This document shows, one piece after another, positions 35,401-50,400 of a stretch of 64,000 bases of DNA. The DNA is from Pholis gunnellus (taxonomy: Eukaryota > Chordata > Actinopteri > Perciformes > Pholidae): positions 12,479,815 through 12,543,814 of the forward strand of contig OU342809.1 in the NCBI GenBank assembly GCA_910591455.2, read 5' to 3'. The notes under the pieces were generated by a model. It searched no databases. It was given only the letters and a program-made list of their open reading frames with translations, and was not told where the DNA came from. How positions within the stretch are numbered: the stretch's first letter is position 1; each line of letters opens with the position of its first letter. Made by a program: the position numbers and the translations under genes.

Positions 35401-38400
35401 CCAGTGGCATAGCAGTGAGAGGGAGAGTTGTCCCACGTGTTTCTGAAAGGGCACACGCCGCTCTATTCATCCAGATGTGTTAAGCGAGGCACAAGTCTCT
35501 GTGTTCTCCGCTCGTCTGAGGCCGAGTGTGTTTATGCAGAGCTATTTGGCCTTTGGATCTTTGGATCATACAGTATATTTTAGGAACAAGCCTCATGAGA
35601 TCCTTCAGTAAAAGAGGAATTTTCTGTACTTAGCTCCCCTGTCATTATTGTGTTCTTTTGCTTCCAACGAGAGATTTCAAAGGATGCCAATGTGACTGTG
35701 GCAAGGTTTTAGTGGAGTAGTGTACGGTTGCAAGAGTGCTGTAAAAGATTCGAAATAAATGGCACAAACTGGACACAAATATGTGATAAAAAAAAAAAAA
35801 ATGAAAAATAGTAGAAACAGTGAAAACACGCACACACAGTTGTGTGTTCTTGTTGTGACTTTGTGTTGTTTGTTTACATTCCAAGATAATCTGGAACCAC
35901 AAAGACGAAAGAAGGAACTGTCACCCTGGGAAACTGGAAATAGCAGCGAGAAAAAAACTAAATAACTGCTTGAAAAAAAAAAAAGTGGCCGTTTGATTGA
36001 TTATTAAGTAACAGGCTTGTTATCCCACAACTCAGCGAGCAAAGCCTTGAAAGATTAAAACAACCATAACATTTTACCATTGACATGAAATGAGAGACAA
36101 TGAATGGGGGGGGGGGGGGGGGGGGGTGGAGATGCTGTTTCACAAGGAAATGCAACAGACAATGTTCTGTGTGCTCATTCACCCCACAGGCTATCTGTGG
36201 GTATTGGCATCAGAATCAAAATCTGAGGAATGACTAAATATAATGCTAATTATGCTGTGTGTAATTCATGGCAGTGTGGTGCTCTCTTTTACTTAAAATG
36301 TCTTGTTTTTGTGGAGACCCTGGCGGATTGTGTGACAGTGTGCGTATATTACATTTCACAGTCAGTTTTATTGTGTTTTGTGTTCACAGAAGAGTCGGTA
36401 GCTATATAATATTCACATAGCGAACATGTTTAACATCTTTCAAGAGAACTAAGCCCCGTTCTGCTATCTAAATGAATTCAAACCAGGAGTCGTTAAGATC
36501 TTTAAATATTTACATTATCATAGCGAACTTTCCATTTAAATGACTTCTGATGCAAACCTGTTGTTTTTTAGTCATTAGTCATTTGGTATTGTAAAAAGAA
36601 AACAATGTTGACAATAAGGAAACAGTTCATACACTGGCCTCTGAGGAGTCTTATCACAAACATTTTTCTCATATTCTCAGATTTAAATGTGGCACAACCG
36701 GATATGAGCAATAGCAACATTGCAAGCGAGCATGGGCAGTGTTTTTGTGTACAGCAGAGAGGAAGCTTAACCCCAAGAGCTTGAAACTAACACCATGAGG
36801 TATTGTTAACCTAAAGATAGACAGCTTTAACAGGCTTAAATAATCCTTTTTTTGTTTTCTCTTGTGGTGGAAGAGACACACTGCACAAAAAGGACGGTCT
36901 TATTGTGATCTCTAAAGTTATAAGTCCACCACATAAAGCATAGTGTGCCTTGACACTTGTAATGTTTTCTACTTGTAATATACTATTAAACTCAAAGCGA
37001 ACCACCTGAAACATAAAAAAAATACCTGTCTTTTCTTACACCTGTATGTTACTTGCATTTGAGCACAATGAGTGCATTATTCTGCTCACCTTTTGCAACC
37101 TGATTTTACACACCACATCTCTATGCATGTTTTGGATTTCCCCCTCTTTTATCGGGTTTGGACATCAATTTCAAGTAATGGGAGTATAGTGCAATGCTCC
37201 AAGTGGTTTGTGGAATTGCTGCAGTGAAACAGGCTAGTTATCAACACATTACTGGTGTCAGTGCATCTGCGGTCTAATAACTAGCGTGTAACAGGAATTT
37301 CCTAACTGGCACCATCGAATGCAAATTAGGCACGGTTTGGATGGGGGAATTCATTCACAGAAAAACACAGTCTGAGTGATTGTTTTGTTTTATAAATGTA
37401 GATTTTCCTTACATATTGTGAATAGAGGAAAAAGTAGGCTAACATTTAACATAGGCTTTAAAAACCTCCATCCCTAAAGAGGAAGGCACCTACAGTTAGG
37501 AGGGGTGGGGAATCGGGGGAGGGGAGACGGAGAGTGTTTGTTGAGGTTGACAGATTAGCCCCAGCCTCTTGGAAAAAGACTGATTCTGCTTGGCATAACA
37601 GGCAGTACCTTGGGGGATGCTCGTCAGTTGCCCATCCCCATATCCCCGCACTAACTCCCGTCAGTCCCCACCCCCCTTTCTTTGCTTTCCTGTCTCTACC
37701 AACCCCCCTCGATGAATAGATCCTCAAGCACTGGAACCACCACATCCATCCAAGGCTCACTGAAAGCATGATGTAGACTGGCAGAGGGGATGTCATACGG
37801 TTTGCTTTTAACAAATGAGTCACAGTGGAATTGTTGATCATACTGTAGAAAGCTCGGGGACAGTAAATTAGCATAAATAATGTGACCCCTGCGTTTTTCT
37901 GAAACACTGCACTTGCTTGTCTGCATGTGACAATGTAACATGGCTGACAGTTGAATGTTTTCTCCTGTCAATGCCTCAACTTGTGGAGTCCATTATATGA
38001 TGTATAATCTGAACTTTGCACCAACATATAAACCTTTATATTATTAAATAGGAACAAATACACTTGCTCACGCCAGGATCCATCCCCCTCTTCTCTGCTG
38101 AGTTGCTCGTCACATTCCAAAAGGAAGACTTTTTAGGGCCATCCCTCATGCACTGGTTCTACTGGGAGACACCGCCGCCCACCCACCCTCCCCTCCCTCC
38201 CTCCCTCCCTCCATTAACACCCAAACCCCCAATCCCTCCCTTTACCCTCCAACAACACACAGCCACACGTCCCCGCTGTTCATGAATAATCCAGGCGGCC
38301 CGACAGGCCATTGCACTCAGCTTTGTGGGGGAAGAAGCTAGAACAAAAGACGGGCAGCTCACAGAGCAGCTATGGCTGAGTAGGCTCAGATGAGAAGACA

Positions 38401-41400
38401 ATGGTAACTAGTGTCAGTACAGACAGGGGCAGGAGGCAAAGGCTTCCGAGTAAATCACATATCCAGGCGCCTGCTCCCATCTCAGTGTTGCCATGCCAAA
38501 TACCAAAGCTGGGAACCTTGCCTTTTTGCTTTCATCTGGAGAGCAAAGAGAAGAAAAACAGAGAGAAACTATCCTCTCGTCTTTCCCTGCAGATGTTTGG
38601 ACTGGACCAGACAGTAGATCTCTTTAGTGAAGTGTTTTACTTCCTCACCAGATAGCAGGATTAAGAACTCTGTTTAACCTCATCAAAGATGAGCAGGTTA
38701 AACATCCGTGGGGAGTTAAAGATGAAGTTTTACAAGGACATCACTGGCGGAGTCCTTTGTCCTTGTTCAACTGCTGAGCCCCCTGCCAAGATGTTCTGTT
38801 CCAGTCCAGTTCACACCTTACAACAGCCTGAAAGTATTTGACATCTCCAAACACACAGGGCCTGGAGTAACAGATGTGGCTGGGCCGAGGCCACGGAGGC
38901 AGTTATTGTATCAGCCCGTATGCCCCATGGGGGGGCTACACTGACGAGGTGTTAAGGATTGCTGTTCTGATGCCATTTGGGGTCTTTTACTGTAACTGTC
39001 CAACGGCTAAACTTTACTTACATCATGATAACGGGGGGTGTTACTGCACACAGCTCTCACTGCTCTGTTCCTTTTTACATTTGATTTAACTGACACATGT
39101 TATTAGTACACTCTGATGACAATAATACCCCATTAAGCTTTGCTCAGATTAATTCATCATCAGATTAAAGGATTCTCACAATCATAATTAAAATATTATG
39201 GAGCATAAGCAATTTAATTATTCTTTCCCTGGTTCAGAGCTGGACAAATAAACGCTGATTTAATAGTTATTTCCATAAAATTAAGAACTCCGACAGTAAG
39301 AATAGCACGTTCAAATTATACATCAGAAAAGATTTTGATATAATTGAAAATTTAAATGTCTTTTTAATAACTACAATGCCATATTCTTTTTTTTAAATTA
39401 AAAGAACTTCAGTAAAAATGAGTTTAAAAAAAATACTTGACTCTTTGTGAAGGGGGTCATTTGCAGGATTCCGTTTATACATAATAAGATTATAGTCTAA
39501 TTTTGTGCCCCAGAACATTATCACCCTCTACAGTTTATGTCTGCTGTACAATAAAAGTATTGATGTGGCCATTAATAAGCATGTAACACTTCAAAAATGC
39601 ACTTTTCTTGCACACCAATTTTCTGTCAAAATGCTTATAGAAACGCATGCAGTTTGAGTAATATGTCTGTTACATGGATATGTGTACATGACTCACCAGT
39701 CCTTGAATGAGCTGTTATTAGCAGAGTCTGAACTCTGAACTCTGTTAGCCACTATGACAGCTTCTGTGCATAGCTTCTGTGCATTGATGATAGTCTCTCT
39801 TTGTTAACATGGAGCCTAAACCATCAGCTAGATATTTGACCTCTCTCCCTGCATCTGCACTGTGGGAGTGTGAGGCCTCCTCAGCCGAAAAGAAGGCAAA
39901 ACGACAATACACGAAAACACATGGCCTCAGGGGATCAGAGCAAAGCTCCATATGGAGATGTCTATGACTCAGCCTCTCTATGTAAATCTGCACCTACTAC
40001 TTGACTGACAGCAGCGTCAGGATCACAAACCTGTGGGCACAATGGTGTCACTGACTAAACACATGAAAAGTCAAAGTTAATTTAATCAGGCTGAGCGGGA
40101 TGATGGTAACACTGGCCACTTTGCATGATTTGGTTGTGATGTTAAGTGTATTCTATGGTCACTGTTTAATGCTGAAATCTGTAAATCTCTTGTTGTTCAG
40201 ACTACAACAAGGTTGTTGAGTCGGTTCCTTTTGTTGTTCTTGTTGTTCTTGTTGACTGACCAGGAAACGTGGTCATGAATAAGTTATTTCCTGAAGTGAT
40301 AATTATTATCAAGTAAGGAGGGTGTCTCCACCCACTATAAACACACATAAAGGTTTCAACTGCACCACCAAACAGATGGACAAAGTCTAATAATGACCTA
40401 TTAGTTAATAAAACATATTTGATTTGAACTTTACCTGTTTTTGCCAGTGGGTTCAGACCATTAAAGCAAAACAATATAACGTTTCGAAAGAAGAAAGAAT
40501 ACATTCTTCCGCTTACAAAAGAAAACTTCAACCCATAGCAATAAAAGCACCGTTGCTAAATGCAATACAATCTGGTGTTTTGCATTCACAGCAGTACTTG
40601 GTCTGGTATGACCAGTAGCCGTAGGGTGGCGACAATAGTCTGACTGATACAGAATTTTTGATGCTGATATCAATATTTGAGAGAAATCTGATAATGGCCA
40701 ATAATGTCATAATCACCTAAAACATAATTTTTGTCTTTGTTATTGGCCAACATGCTGTATACACCCATACCAAAATATCTGGAATTAGTTTAAATCAGCC
40801 AAAATATTGGTTTAGCTCTTGTGGCAACTTTATGTAGATATTGCTATGTAACTGACAGTACTGACTCAGTTTGTTAAGGATCATTCTGTTCTTACAGTAA
40901 CATTATTTGTTTTAGTGACCGATGTTCAGTCAAACTTTCCCAAGATTGGTTTAAAAGCACATTTTTACAGGGATGTTTACATTACATCTTCTGCCAAAAG
41001 ACAGGTTGTAATTTGAGTCACTTTTGTTTCTGTACAGACTAAATAAACCAGATATAACATGCCAATTAGTGAGTTTTAGGTGCTCGTTTGCAGATTTTGT
41101 TACCTGCATAGTGTAAAGTGTCCGGTCTTTGTGCTAAAGTAAGCTAATTGAGGGCTGGCTGAAGCATTACATTTATTGTATACACTCTCAACAAACTCTC
41201 GGCAAGAAAGTAGAAATCAACGTTTTTTTCAAAAACTATTCCTTGAAGTTTGAAGTTTAGAGTCTCATGTTGTGTTATTGTCTGTGAACCTGATGTTAGA
41301 CCGACAGGCTCTCCTTTAGGAGTCAGAAACTGGGAACTAATGGGTTAAATGACATATGGTTATGTAGCTTGAGAAGGAAGCTGTGAATAAAACGGGGGCG

Positions 41401-44400
41401 ACCTCTGAACAGTCTGACCTGAGTGACATTGATTAGAATTAGAATGTGAAGTGTGCACGGTGGCATGGACGGGGGTGACGGGCAAAACTAATGCATGACT
41501 GGAGGGGGCTCATGCTGCTGCCATCGACTGAAAGAGGGGACGTGGTGGCACTATTGCGATGCTAAATGTGTAAATGTGCGCTCTCATCTCATCACAAGCA
41601 AGCTTTTGTTTAACAGGACTGTCGTTTTTTAAACAAATTAAATTGCAGTTCTTCTGCGTGTCCTCCTCCACGTCAATAACCCCATTTTAGTGACTTGTTG
41701 CTTCTAATTGTGGTCGAAGCTCCTACTACTTTACTAAAGTAATAGGTCCTGAGGACACGGCTGGCCTCTTGTCTCTGCTCACTTTGATGCTTTTTTGGTT
41801 GATCGTCCTTAATTAGCGTAAAACCCGAAGCAGACGTACGCAGGACTCGGCTTTACCACTTCTTGAGAACGGTCAGACATAAATAGGTCAGAATTAATGG
41901 TCAGCTGTGTGTCTTAAGTGTTCATGGCCTTGTGGGCTGCTTTGCGTTTTGTGTTGACATGGGTGGGCTTGTGCACATGAAGGAAAGCTGGAGGCTGATG
42001 GGGGTGGGGTGAATAGCATGCATTTGGGTTTTAGAAGAGGAAGAGGAGGAGGGGTGTCGAGGCGAGGAGCTGTTCATTGGCTCCGTGCTGCAAAAAAAAT
42101 GCTTATGGCTTTGCTGCATGACTGGGCATTTGTGACAGCTATAGTCCTGCCTGCCACATCTGCCAGGGACACTGTGCTCTCGGCCAGTCAGTTCATAATC
42201 AATCACTTATGACTGATAACTAAAGAGGCATGCTTCAAGTACATCTGACTGTCATTGTTTTTGAGACCTGCAGTTGAAAAAGGCCCTGTGTGGTGTGAGC
42301 TGTTGCAGCCTTCTCACATTAAGAACAACTCATCAGTAAGCACGTGTTCATGCTTGTAAAGAATGGGTGATAAACACGGGGCTTCTGTTGGATCTAGGAC
42401 AGTACACGATCAACACAAGTACTAAACTGTCCATTTTCAGGCTGAAACACAGCTGCAGGCGGTGCAGAAGAGAGCCCCTGCCAAATGTGTTTTTAAAGGG
42501 CATGTTACCTGTTGGTTAATGACTTTCTATGTTGAATTGTCCTTCTAGTGGAAGTAGGTTTTTGGGTCATTTTATGTAAGAGGTTGCTGACAGAGATAGA
42601 CTTCACCCTGCTGGCTTGTTTGTTGCTAGGGAGCGGCGGACAGTCTGTGACAGAGGAGGTTAACGTCTAAGTGAAAAAGCTGTCTGCTATACTATTGTTA
42701 TGTTTTGCCTTTCAGACAGGCTCCCCCCATGACTGGCTACAGGTCATCATCCCTGACCTGGGAGGTACAATGTAGCCTCTGTGATTGGCCCAAGTGGAAG
42801 ATTATTTAGGTCACATTTATCGAGTGAAAAATCAGAAAGAAAACAAGAAACAGTGAGTCAAGTTAGCTCTAATCGGTTTGAGTAAAAGAAGCTGCTTTGT
42901 TGATTTACTTTATCCAGGGTTTTTTTCCCACTTTGAGATTACATTGAATCAGATCAGATTACATCTGGGAAAAATAAAACATGCTTATTACATAACACAT
43001 GACTCAAATTAGCATTGCGAGCAGATACAGTACACTGAAGCATGTGAGAGGGTGCGAGCTCAGTCATACCCAAAGACAGGTGGTTCGCAGGAGATGTTAT
43101 TCGGGTCCCAAATCAATATGTAGAATTTCTTCCATTGTCTTTTATTTAAAATGTATATCTGCAGTACACATTCTAGCCAGCCTGAATGTTTGTATTGTTC
43201 AGATAAGTGTAGCGTACTTATACAATTGTATCTAATATGAAAGGCATTCGTTTTATTTGTTTGATTGATGAAAGGAAAGGAAAAGAATGAGATCCTGAGA
43301 GCCTCTTAACTCTGCCAAAATGTATTTATTCGGTCTCATTTATTAAGTGTATACGTTTTCAATAACACATGCATAAAACAAAGTTGTGATTTATCAAACA
43401 TATATTGTACAACATACATAGATCATATAAGATGGTGCGTAAATGGCAGTAAAGATGGTCAGGAACTTTCATTCAAGCACAAATTCTCTTTTCTCACAAT
43501 TTATAGATAAGAATTATTCTGAATTGGGTCTCGAAGGTTTGTCATTTTTAAAAAGTGGGTTCTCAAGGAATAAGAAGTTTGGGAAACACTGTGCTAGAGA
43601 ACACTGTAAAACTGTGAAAGCAAAATTACCATGAATTGCTATTTTTAATTTTCATTCTAAAGATATTTTACTCCTCTAAATTCTTTTTTGTTTGTTTCTT
43701 TATTTGTCCTGACAGTACGTTAAGATCCCAGCGCCAACACCTGAATCTCCTGATGTATTCAGAGTCTTCTCGTTCTACCTTTCCAGTGACAGCAAAGACA
43801 AGCCTCAGTCCAGCTTCGACTGCATTCACCAGTATGTCTCAGGGTAAGCAGCACACATAACTCTTTCCACAGTCCGACCACAGATGTAATTTGTAGTAAA
43901 TTTGGTGTCAGACTATGGCCGCAGGGCCTCACCAAACAGTGGCTTCTCTCTTCGGTGCAACAACAGACAGTACCACTGTCAGGCTATATTCAAACAAGAC
44001 TACAAAAACACCAAAAGGCCGTCATGTCGCAACTAACCACAAAGGTGTGACCGGCAATAATTGTGAACAGAGAGGTAGTGTTTGTGGCTGCAGTGTCAAA
44101 GGGTTAAATTTGAACCTTTATAGATGATTTATAACACAGGACTAGAATTTACAAGCGAGGCACAGTTCACAGAACCTGTTATGTGTGTGTCACACAACAT
44201 CAGAAATGATTGTATGACAGCAAGAATCTCCAGTGCTTGTGTTTGACAAATGGCCTGTTAATAAAGCCGAGCCAGAGAGTTTTTAAACGTTAACTCTCTC
44301 TCCTCCTTTCGTCTCCCCACAGGGAGGGCAGGGAACACCTGGAGGGCCAGGGCAGCATTCAGGACAAGATCACAGTTTGTGCCACAGATGACTCCTACCA

Positions 44401-47400
44401 GACGACCCGGGAGCGCATGTCTCAGGTGGAGAAGGACATCTGGAGCCGCTCGGCAATTGAGATAAAGCCGGGGCCAAGTAAGCTTTTGCTTAATAGCTGT
44501 ATCTACATCCTTCAAGCACGTAGGGATCAAGGACAGATAACCAGAGTTTTCATGTTCCCAGAAAGCTTCTAAACCATTGCTTCTCAACATTTTATTCTAC
44601 TGATAATTGCCATATGGTGTGGAAGTTATCACATAATTGATCAAAGCGCTGCGTTGCAATTATTCATGCGAGAGGGATGTCTCTCTGTCTTGTGATTTTC
44701 CTTTCATTTTGACCAGATTGCTCAGGCACTGTGCCAGCTTGCCTGCCAGCACCATTAATGTGATTGAGTTTGCCAGAAGTATGCGCTAACAAGTCTCATG
44801 CTGATGAAGTTGTGGTTAAAATGTAATTACACTGACTGGAATTTAATTAATTTTCATTTGATGAAATACTTCTGAATAGCATCTGAAGAAGAGGCCATGC
44901 TTAACCTGGAATGATCTGGGCCTAACATGCAGGATCTTCTACTTGCAATTGATGTTTTCTATTCGTTGCCGTCACCTTGTCCGAGTCGTGTTTTTAGAGT
45001 TATTGTCGGTTAAATTGACCGTGCTGAAACTTTAAAAAATGATCTGACCATTTAGAGGTCCTATGTGGATTTAAGTGCTTGTGTAGATCATATTTTATGT
45101 ATGATAACATGTTGTGTAGACAAACGCTACAACATGATGTTTGGGGTAATTGCTGTAGAAGCCAGCTGTTGAACCTGGCTCCAACAAATTACATGCCACG
45201 CTTTGCTGCTGAAATAGTCTCTCAGAGGCTTTCACAAAATGCACTTAATATAGCACATGCATGCACTTAATGCAAACGTTAGAAAAGACATTCAAATCCT
45301 GGTTATAAACACGCAGTGACAGGACATCCCATTTTACTTGAACATGTCATTTCAAGCACATGACTGTCGTTCCCTTCTCGTGGACACCAGAGAGAGAAAT
45401 AAATGGGTTACGGATCACAGCATGTTTCTTATGCAGTAGAGAGCACACAGTTGTTTTGTGGTGACTGTCTGTCTTTTTATGGTACAGTAATGCTAGACTC
45501 ATCAGACACAAATTCCATATACTAAATCACAATTACAGGTTTCAGAGTAGAAAAATGTCCACAAATTAGATAATAATGTATGATTTAAAGTTCAGTTGCG
45601 TCAGGGGAATAGAGGCACTGACAAACAGCTGACATGTGTGCACACTGGGTGTTGGACAAGTTGGTAAAGGTTTTTCAAAATAATATGTTTTGAAGTCATT
45701 CATTTCCTACGTAAGAATTTTATTTTATAATTACTTTCCTCCATTTTATAGATACATTATTGCAAACAGTTGCTATTTTTATTGTTTAGTCATAAATCCG
45801 TCCACTAAAGTGTGTCAGTTACTTTAAGTGAGACATCAATGTCATCAAGGGAAGTATCATTACACTGTGGTTGCCTTGAGGGGCTCAAGACTTCTCAAGC
45901 TGCTTTCATCTATCACCATTAAACAACGGTTGTAGTTGCAGCTTGGTTGAAATGCGGCAGTACCGGTTGTTTCAGAGCCGTAAGGATATTTGCATGAAAT
46001 CTTTATGACTTGTTTTGAGGTAGATGTTGAAACAAGCTCCTGCAAGAATGTTACATTTTGCAAAGTTTATTTAAAGTGACTTTGTTTGAACCTTACAAGG
46101 AACACTGTATATTACTAAAACTGAAATCTAAAATTACTTTTAGAAAGTGCAAAGTTTTAACAGTATAACTGTACTGTAAAACCCCTTGTGTGAGACCTCT
46201 ACCATGCTGCCACCGTGAACACACTGTTAGTATTCGACCTATAGCAAACTCCAAAGTATGGCTTAAGGTTGTAATGAGATTACGGTCTGTAGATATCTAT
46301 AAGCACTGCCTGCACAGGTCCAACTGCATTAGTACTGCAACAGGAAGAAAGGGCCTCTCTGTGTTAGTTGCTTTAGTTTCCATACTCCTCTGTTTACTCA
46401 GCAGTAGGCTAACCCTACTGTCAACCCCTTTTCACTGTTTTCCACTCGCAACTACACTACCTTAAGACACCGACACAGACAAGTGCTCAAGGTATTTAAA
46501 TAGCTTTTTCAAATTGGGATAAAAGTGTTGCACGTACGCTATCTGTCGCTTGTACGTAAAGATGACAATAGAGAGATATAACAGAGATAAGATGTATTGT
46601 GTGCAGGCCTCGCTTTTAAAAGCTGGGTGTGATTTGTATAACTGGCCTGAAAACTGCATTGGCAATGATACGTTGGCTGTGCTATTACAGGATACTGTCA
46701 ACGTATTTGAATCCTGTTATCAGATCAGTTACAATCTCTTCGGTCTTCTCTAGTTGTGTCTGTTGTAGCAACAGTACGGCCATTTAAAACAGCTTTGGAT
46801 TACTGCCGTGATAACTTTTTGATTCAAAAACTTGCCCTTGTTTTCCACAAATCTCCTGTTGAAACTCTGCAATGCGCCCCTTTGTTTTGATCTTAGGTAA
46901 GTGCGTGAAGGTCCAGAGGAAGCAGGGTCTGGTATCAGGCTCAGATAGCAGCAACAAACACTCCCCCAGCAACAAGAGGAGCCTGGTTCCCAGCCCTGTG
47001 GCACACCGGCCCTTGAGGGATCGCATCATTCATCTCCTGGCCCTAAAGCCCTACAAGAAACCTGAGCTGCTACTGTGGTTGGAGAGGGAGCGAGCCAGTC
47101 CAAAGGACAAGGCTGACCTGACCTCAGTACTGGATGAGGTGAGACATCTGGCACATTGCTCTGTCAACACAGTCGACTAATGATGAAATATACTCAGATG
47201 TAACAGAAAATACCAAAGTATTGAGTGTTTTTAGCTTGAGTTGATATCAGGTCTAGGATTGAAAGAACAAACATAAATTAGTTCCTCAATTGTCATTTTG
47301 CTAATGATACTAATGAACAGACTACCGCTGTGCAGCTATAAAAAGTTGATGTCAGTTAGTCTATTTCAGGCATATTTCCTGTGTTCACAATGTTTGAGTG

Positions 47401-50400
47401 TCCCACTGCAGTCATCAAGTGCAGACTGTGCCACCGCTGTTGGTAGCAGTAATTAGGGCTGTGCTTTAATTATTTTTTGAGGAAAAGATTGTGTTTTGAT
47501 AGTGGTGGGTGGGGTGTCTCCAGCTGGGCTATTAGAATTAAAAGTGGCTGGTTTGTCTCGATTTATATCAGCAGGATTAAGTTGTATAAGGGTGGGGTTT
47601 AACTGTTTACCGCGTAATAATACAGATCCACTTAGTCGCTAACAGGTCTTTTATTTAAATATAAGGTGGAGTTACGGCAGGTTAACACAGTGAAGTACAT
47701 TTACAACCTCTGCTGGCCTCTTTTCCTGTTGATTTATTTAGATTGGGAACTGTCTGTTTTTTTAGGTTGGTAAACTGAACCCTAAAGACCACAGCTACTC
47801 TCTGAAGGATGAGCTCTACAGACACGTCCAGAGAGAATGGCCTGGATACCTAGAGGAGGAGAAGCAAGTCATCCATAGGCTCCTGCTCAGGTTGGTATTG
47901 AGTTAGCCATAATACACAAACATTTTTCTCATTTTGCTTTATTGAGAGGGTTGGAATTACTTTTTTTTAAAGCAATAGTTCAATATTTTGGGAAATCAAT
48001 CCAGTTAGATGAGACGGTGTCAAATAAAGCTACAGCTTAAAGCCTGGAAACAGTGGGTAACAGCTAACCTGGCCCTGCATGGGGGTAACAAAATAAACCA
48101 CCCAGCACCTCTAAAGCCTGCTAATCAACACATTATTTCTTGTTTGTGTAATCCATACTAACACAGACATTTAGAGGTCCTGGGAAGGGTTTTTGTTACC
48201 TTTGGACAGAGCCAAGCTAGCTGTTTCCCGTCTTTGTGCTAAGCTAATCACCTGCAGACTGTTGCCCTAGATTTACCCTACACACATGAGAGTGGTATGC
48301 ATCTTTTCATCTAACTATGTCAAACTACGACTCTAAAGTTTTTTTTAGAGACCCCTTTGGGCAAAGGACTAAGAGATGGATGCATTTTGACAGTGCTGGC
48401 GTTAATACAGAAAGGCCACTTCATTAATGTTGAGGTCTGCTGTGATCATGTTGAAAGGGGAGCTTCTAAATCACTACTTCTTTGCACTGATGAACCTCTT
48501 AATGGACACATCAAAGCATAGGAAAATATTCCCTGCACCAAGTTGCCAAATGGCATTAGAATGGAAGGTTCAGAGCAGCAAGGCTGAGCTTTTCAGGTTG
48601 AGCTTCATTCCTTTTTACATTTCCTCTGCTTGCCAGTAAACATGCAGGCCATGTGCTTCATGCGCGTTTTGGAAAAAGCTCAAGTCCTGTTGGCTGATTG
48701 CACAACCCCCTCTGTTCACCACCCCTGCTAAGTGCAAAAAGCTTACAATTGTCTTCAAATTGTTTGCCAAGTGTGATAAAACTGTGATGCCCTGTGAATA
48801 GTGTAAACTCCAGATTTATTTGCTCTAGTTTCTTCATTTGTAGGAGTAGATTCTTCTTATTCAGACTTTCTCACGTCTTTCATTTCATTGACAGTCATGT
48901 TTAATTGTTCCAAACTCCACTCACACTGGCCATGATTAAGGTTGCATGAATCCATTTCGGGGTGTGACTTGTTGTAGCGTCTGTTTGAGGAAGGAGCTGA
49001 AGGAAGCAGATTACCAGAGAAGAGGGTTTGGTCCTACAGAGGTTAAATCTGCTGCTATTGTTCTGCTCACTGGACGTGTTTAGTCTTTGTGCTTGCCTCC
49101 TGTAGACTGAATCACCAGAGACAACAAAACAAAACAAACTACATAGTCTAACCTTGCAAAAAGCTTTGATACAATGTCAATAATTGTTTCTACTGTGGAA
49201 AAGCTGCCACCGCTGTCTTGTCTCTCGAAGATGTGTCATAATAAAGGATAATTGCTCATCTAGTGGCTCATAAATCTGCCAAAGCAAGCTTTATAACTTA
49301 CATACTGCCTTTTTTTGTTTAGCTTTACAGGCAGTTTGCCTCGCAGTTACTGTCCAACTAAAGATGCTGTGTTCTAAATCTTTCTACAGGAAACTTCAGC
49401 CTCTCCACAGTAGCCAGTTGAAGAGTCCCCAGTCCAACCCTTCATTCCTCAAAACTCCCGGGGACTCTCCATCACATCTCAGTCCTGCCAAGAATCTCTC
49501 TGTGGTAATTATTCACCTTGAATGAACTATATTCTGCTACTTCTTCTTCCTTATACGACTGAGAATAGATAGGCAACTTCCTCTTTTGCAGATACATTAC
49601 GGTAAATATGATAAACTGCTACATCTTTGTGAAGTTATATTGAGCAGCTTCAGACTAAATATAGCCCTCACTGGAATACTAGCATTCTTCCCCGAGTGTG
49701 AGATGAGAAGATTGGTACCACCGTCATGTGCCTTGTACAATACATGAATAGCTGGCGCATGTAATGTGACGCACTAATTCTTGGCGGGGATTAGTTGTCG
49801 GCAATCAACGTGGACAACGCAGTTACTGGCCAAATAATCGTCCGGCACATATGGATAATACAAATGAGATATTCCGTGTTGACATGTGAGCTGTTTCAAG
49901 TTCTTATGCAAAGATAAACTAACCAGCTGTTGGCTGGTGTGGCGTCAATCTTCTCAACTAACTCTCTGCAAAGACGAAGGGGGTAAAAATATTTGTCAAA
50001 CTATTCCTTTAAAGTAAATATCTATTCATGCACATGATACAGGCATATTTGGCACATCTCATGTAACTTGCACTCAAAGGTAAAAGCTAATCAGTCACTA
50101 TGTTCTCCCTTTTTTCCCCTGTAGAAACGCCCATTGCCCTCGGACCCATCTAACTGTCAGACCCCCAAAAAACAAAGACTATTAGACCAGTGTTTGCCTC
50201 TGCATTCGCCGTCTCATGGAGAGTACGGCACCAATGGGGCTCGTAGCTCCTCTAGTCATGTAAACTCTAGAGTACAGATCAAACTGGAGTTCGACAAAAC
50301 TAGCAATCACCTCCAAGGGAGTCCAAACGGTCTGTACTCGCCGCACAAACTCAGCGGGTCGTCTACAATTCCCAAACTGGAAAGGACAGAGCCAACTCCT

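Larger units (their letters stand above)
32585..43715 (+). other. ell2: ell2 intron 2 (11.1 kb)
   Basis: Large intron between the 48-bp second exon and the exon starting YVKIPAPTPESP. It contains a GC-richer stretch at about 33.0-34.2 kb, a 21-G run at 36.1 kb, a CCCT tract at 38.2 kb and half of a family B element at 41 kb. Open frames of 60-150 codons on both strands resemble no protein I know. Intragenic enhancers could be present but cannot be read from one sequence. Confidence 0.65.

Noticed and set aside
37458..37907. 149-codon minus-strand frame in ell2 intron 2
   Set aside because: Composition is uneven, no motif is recognised, and the frame is isolated between repeats.
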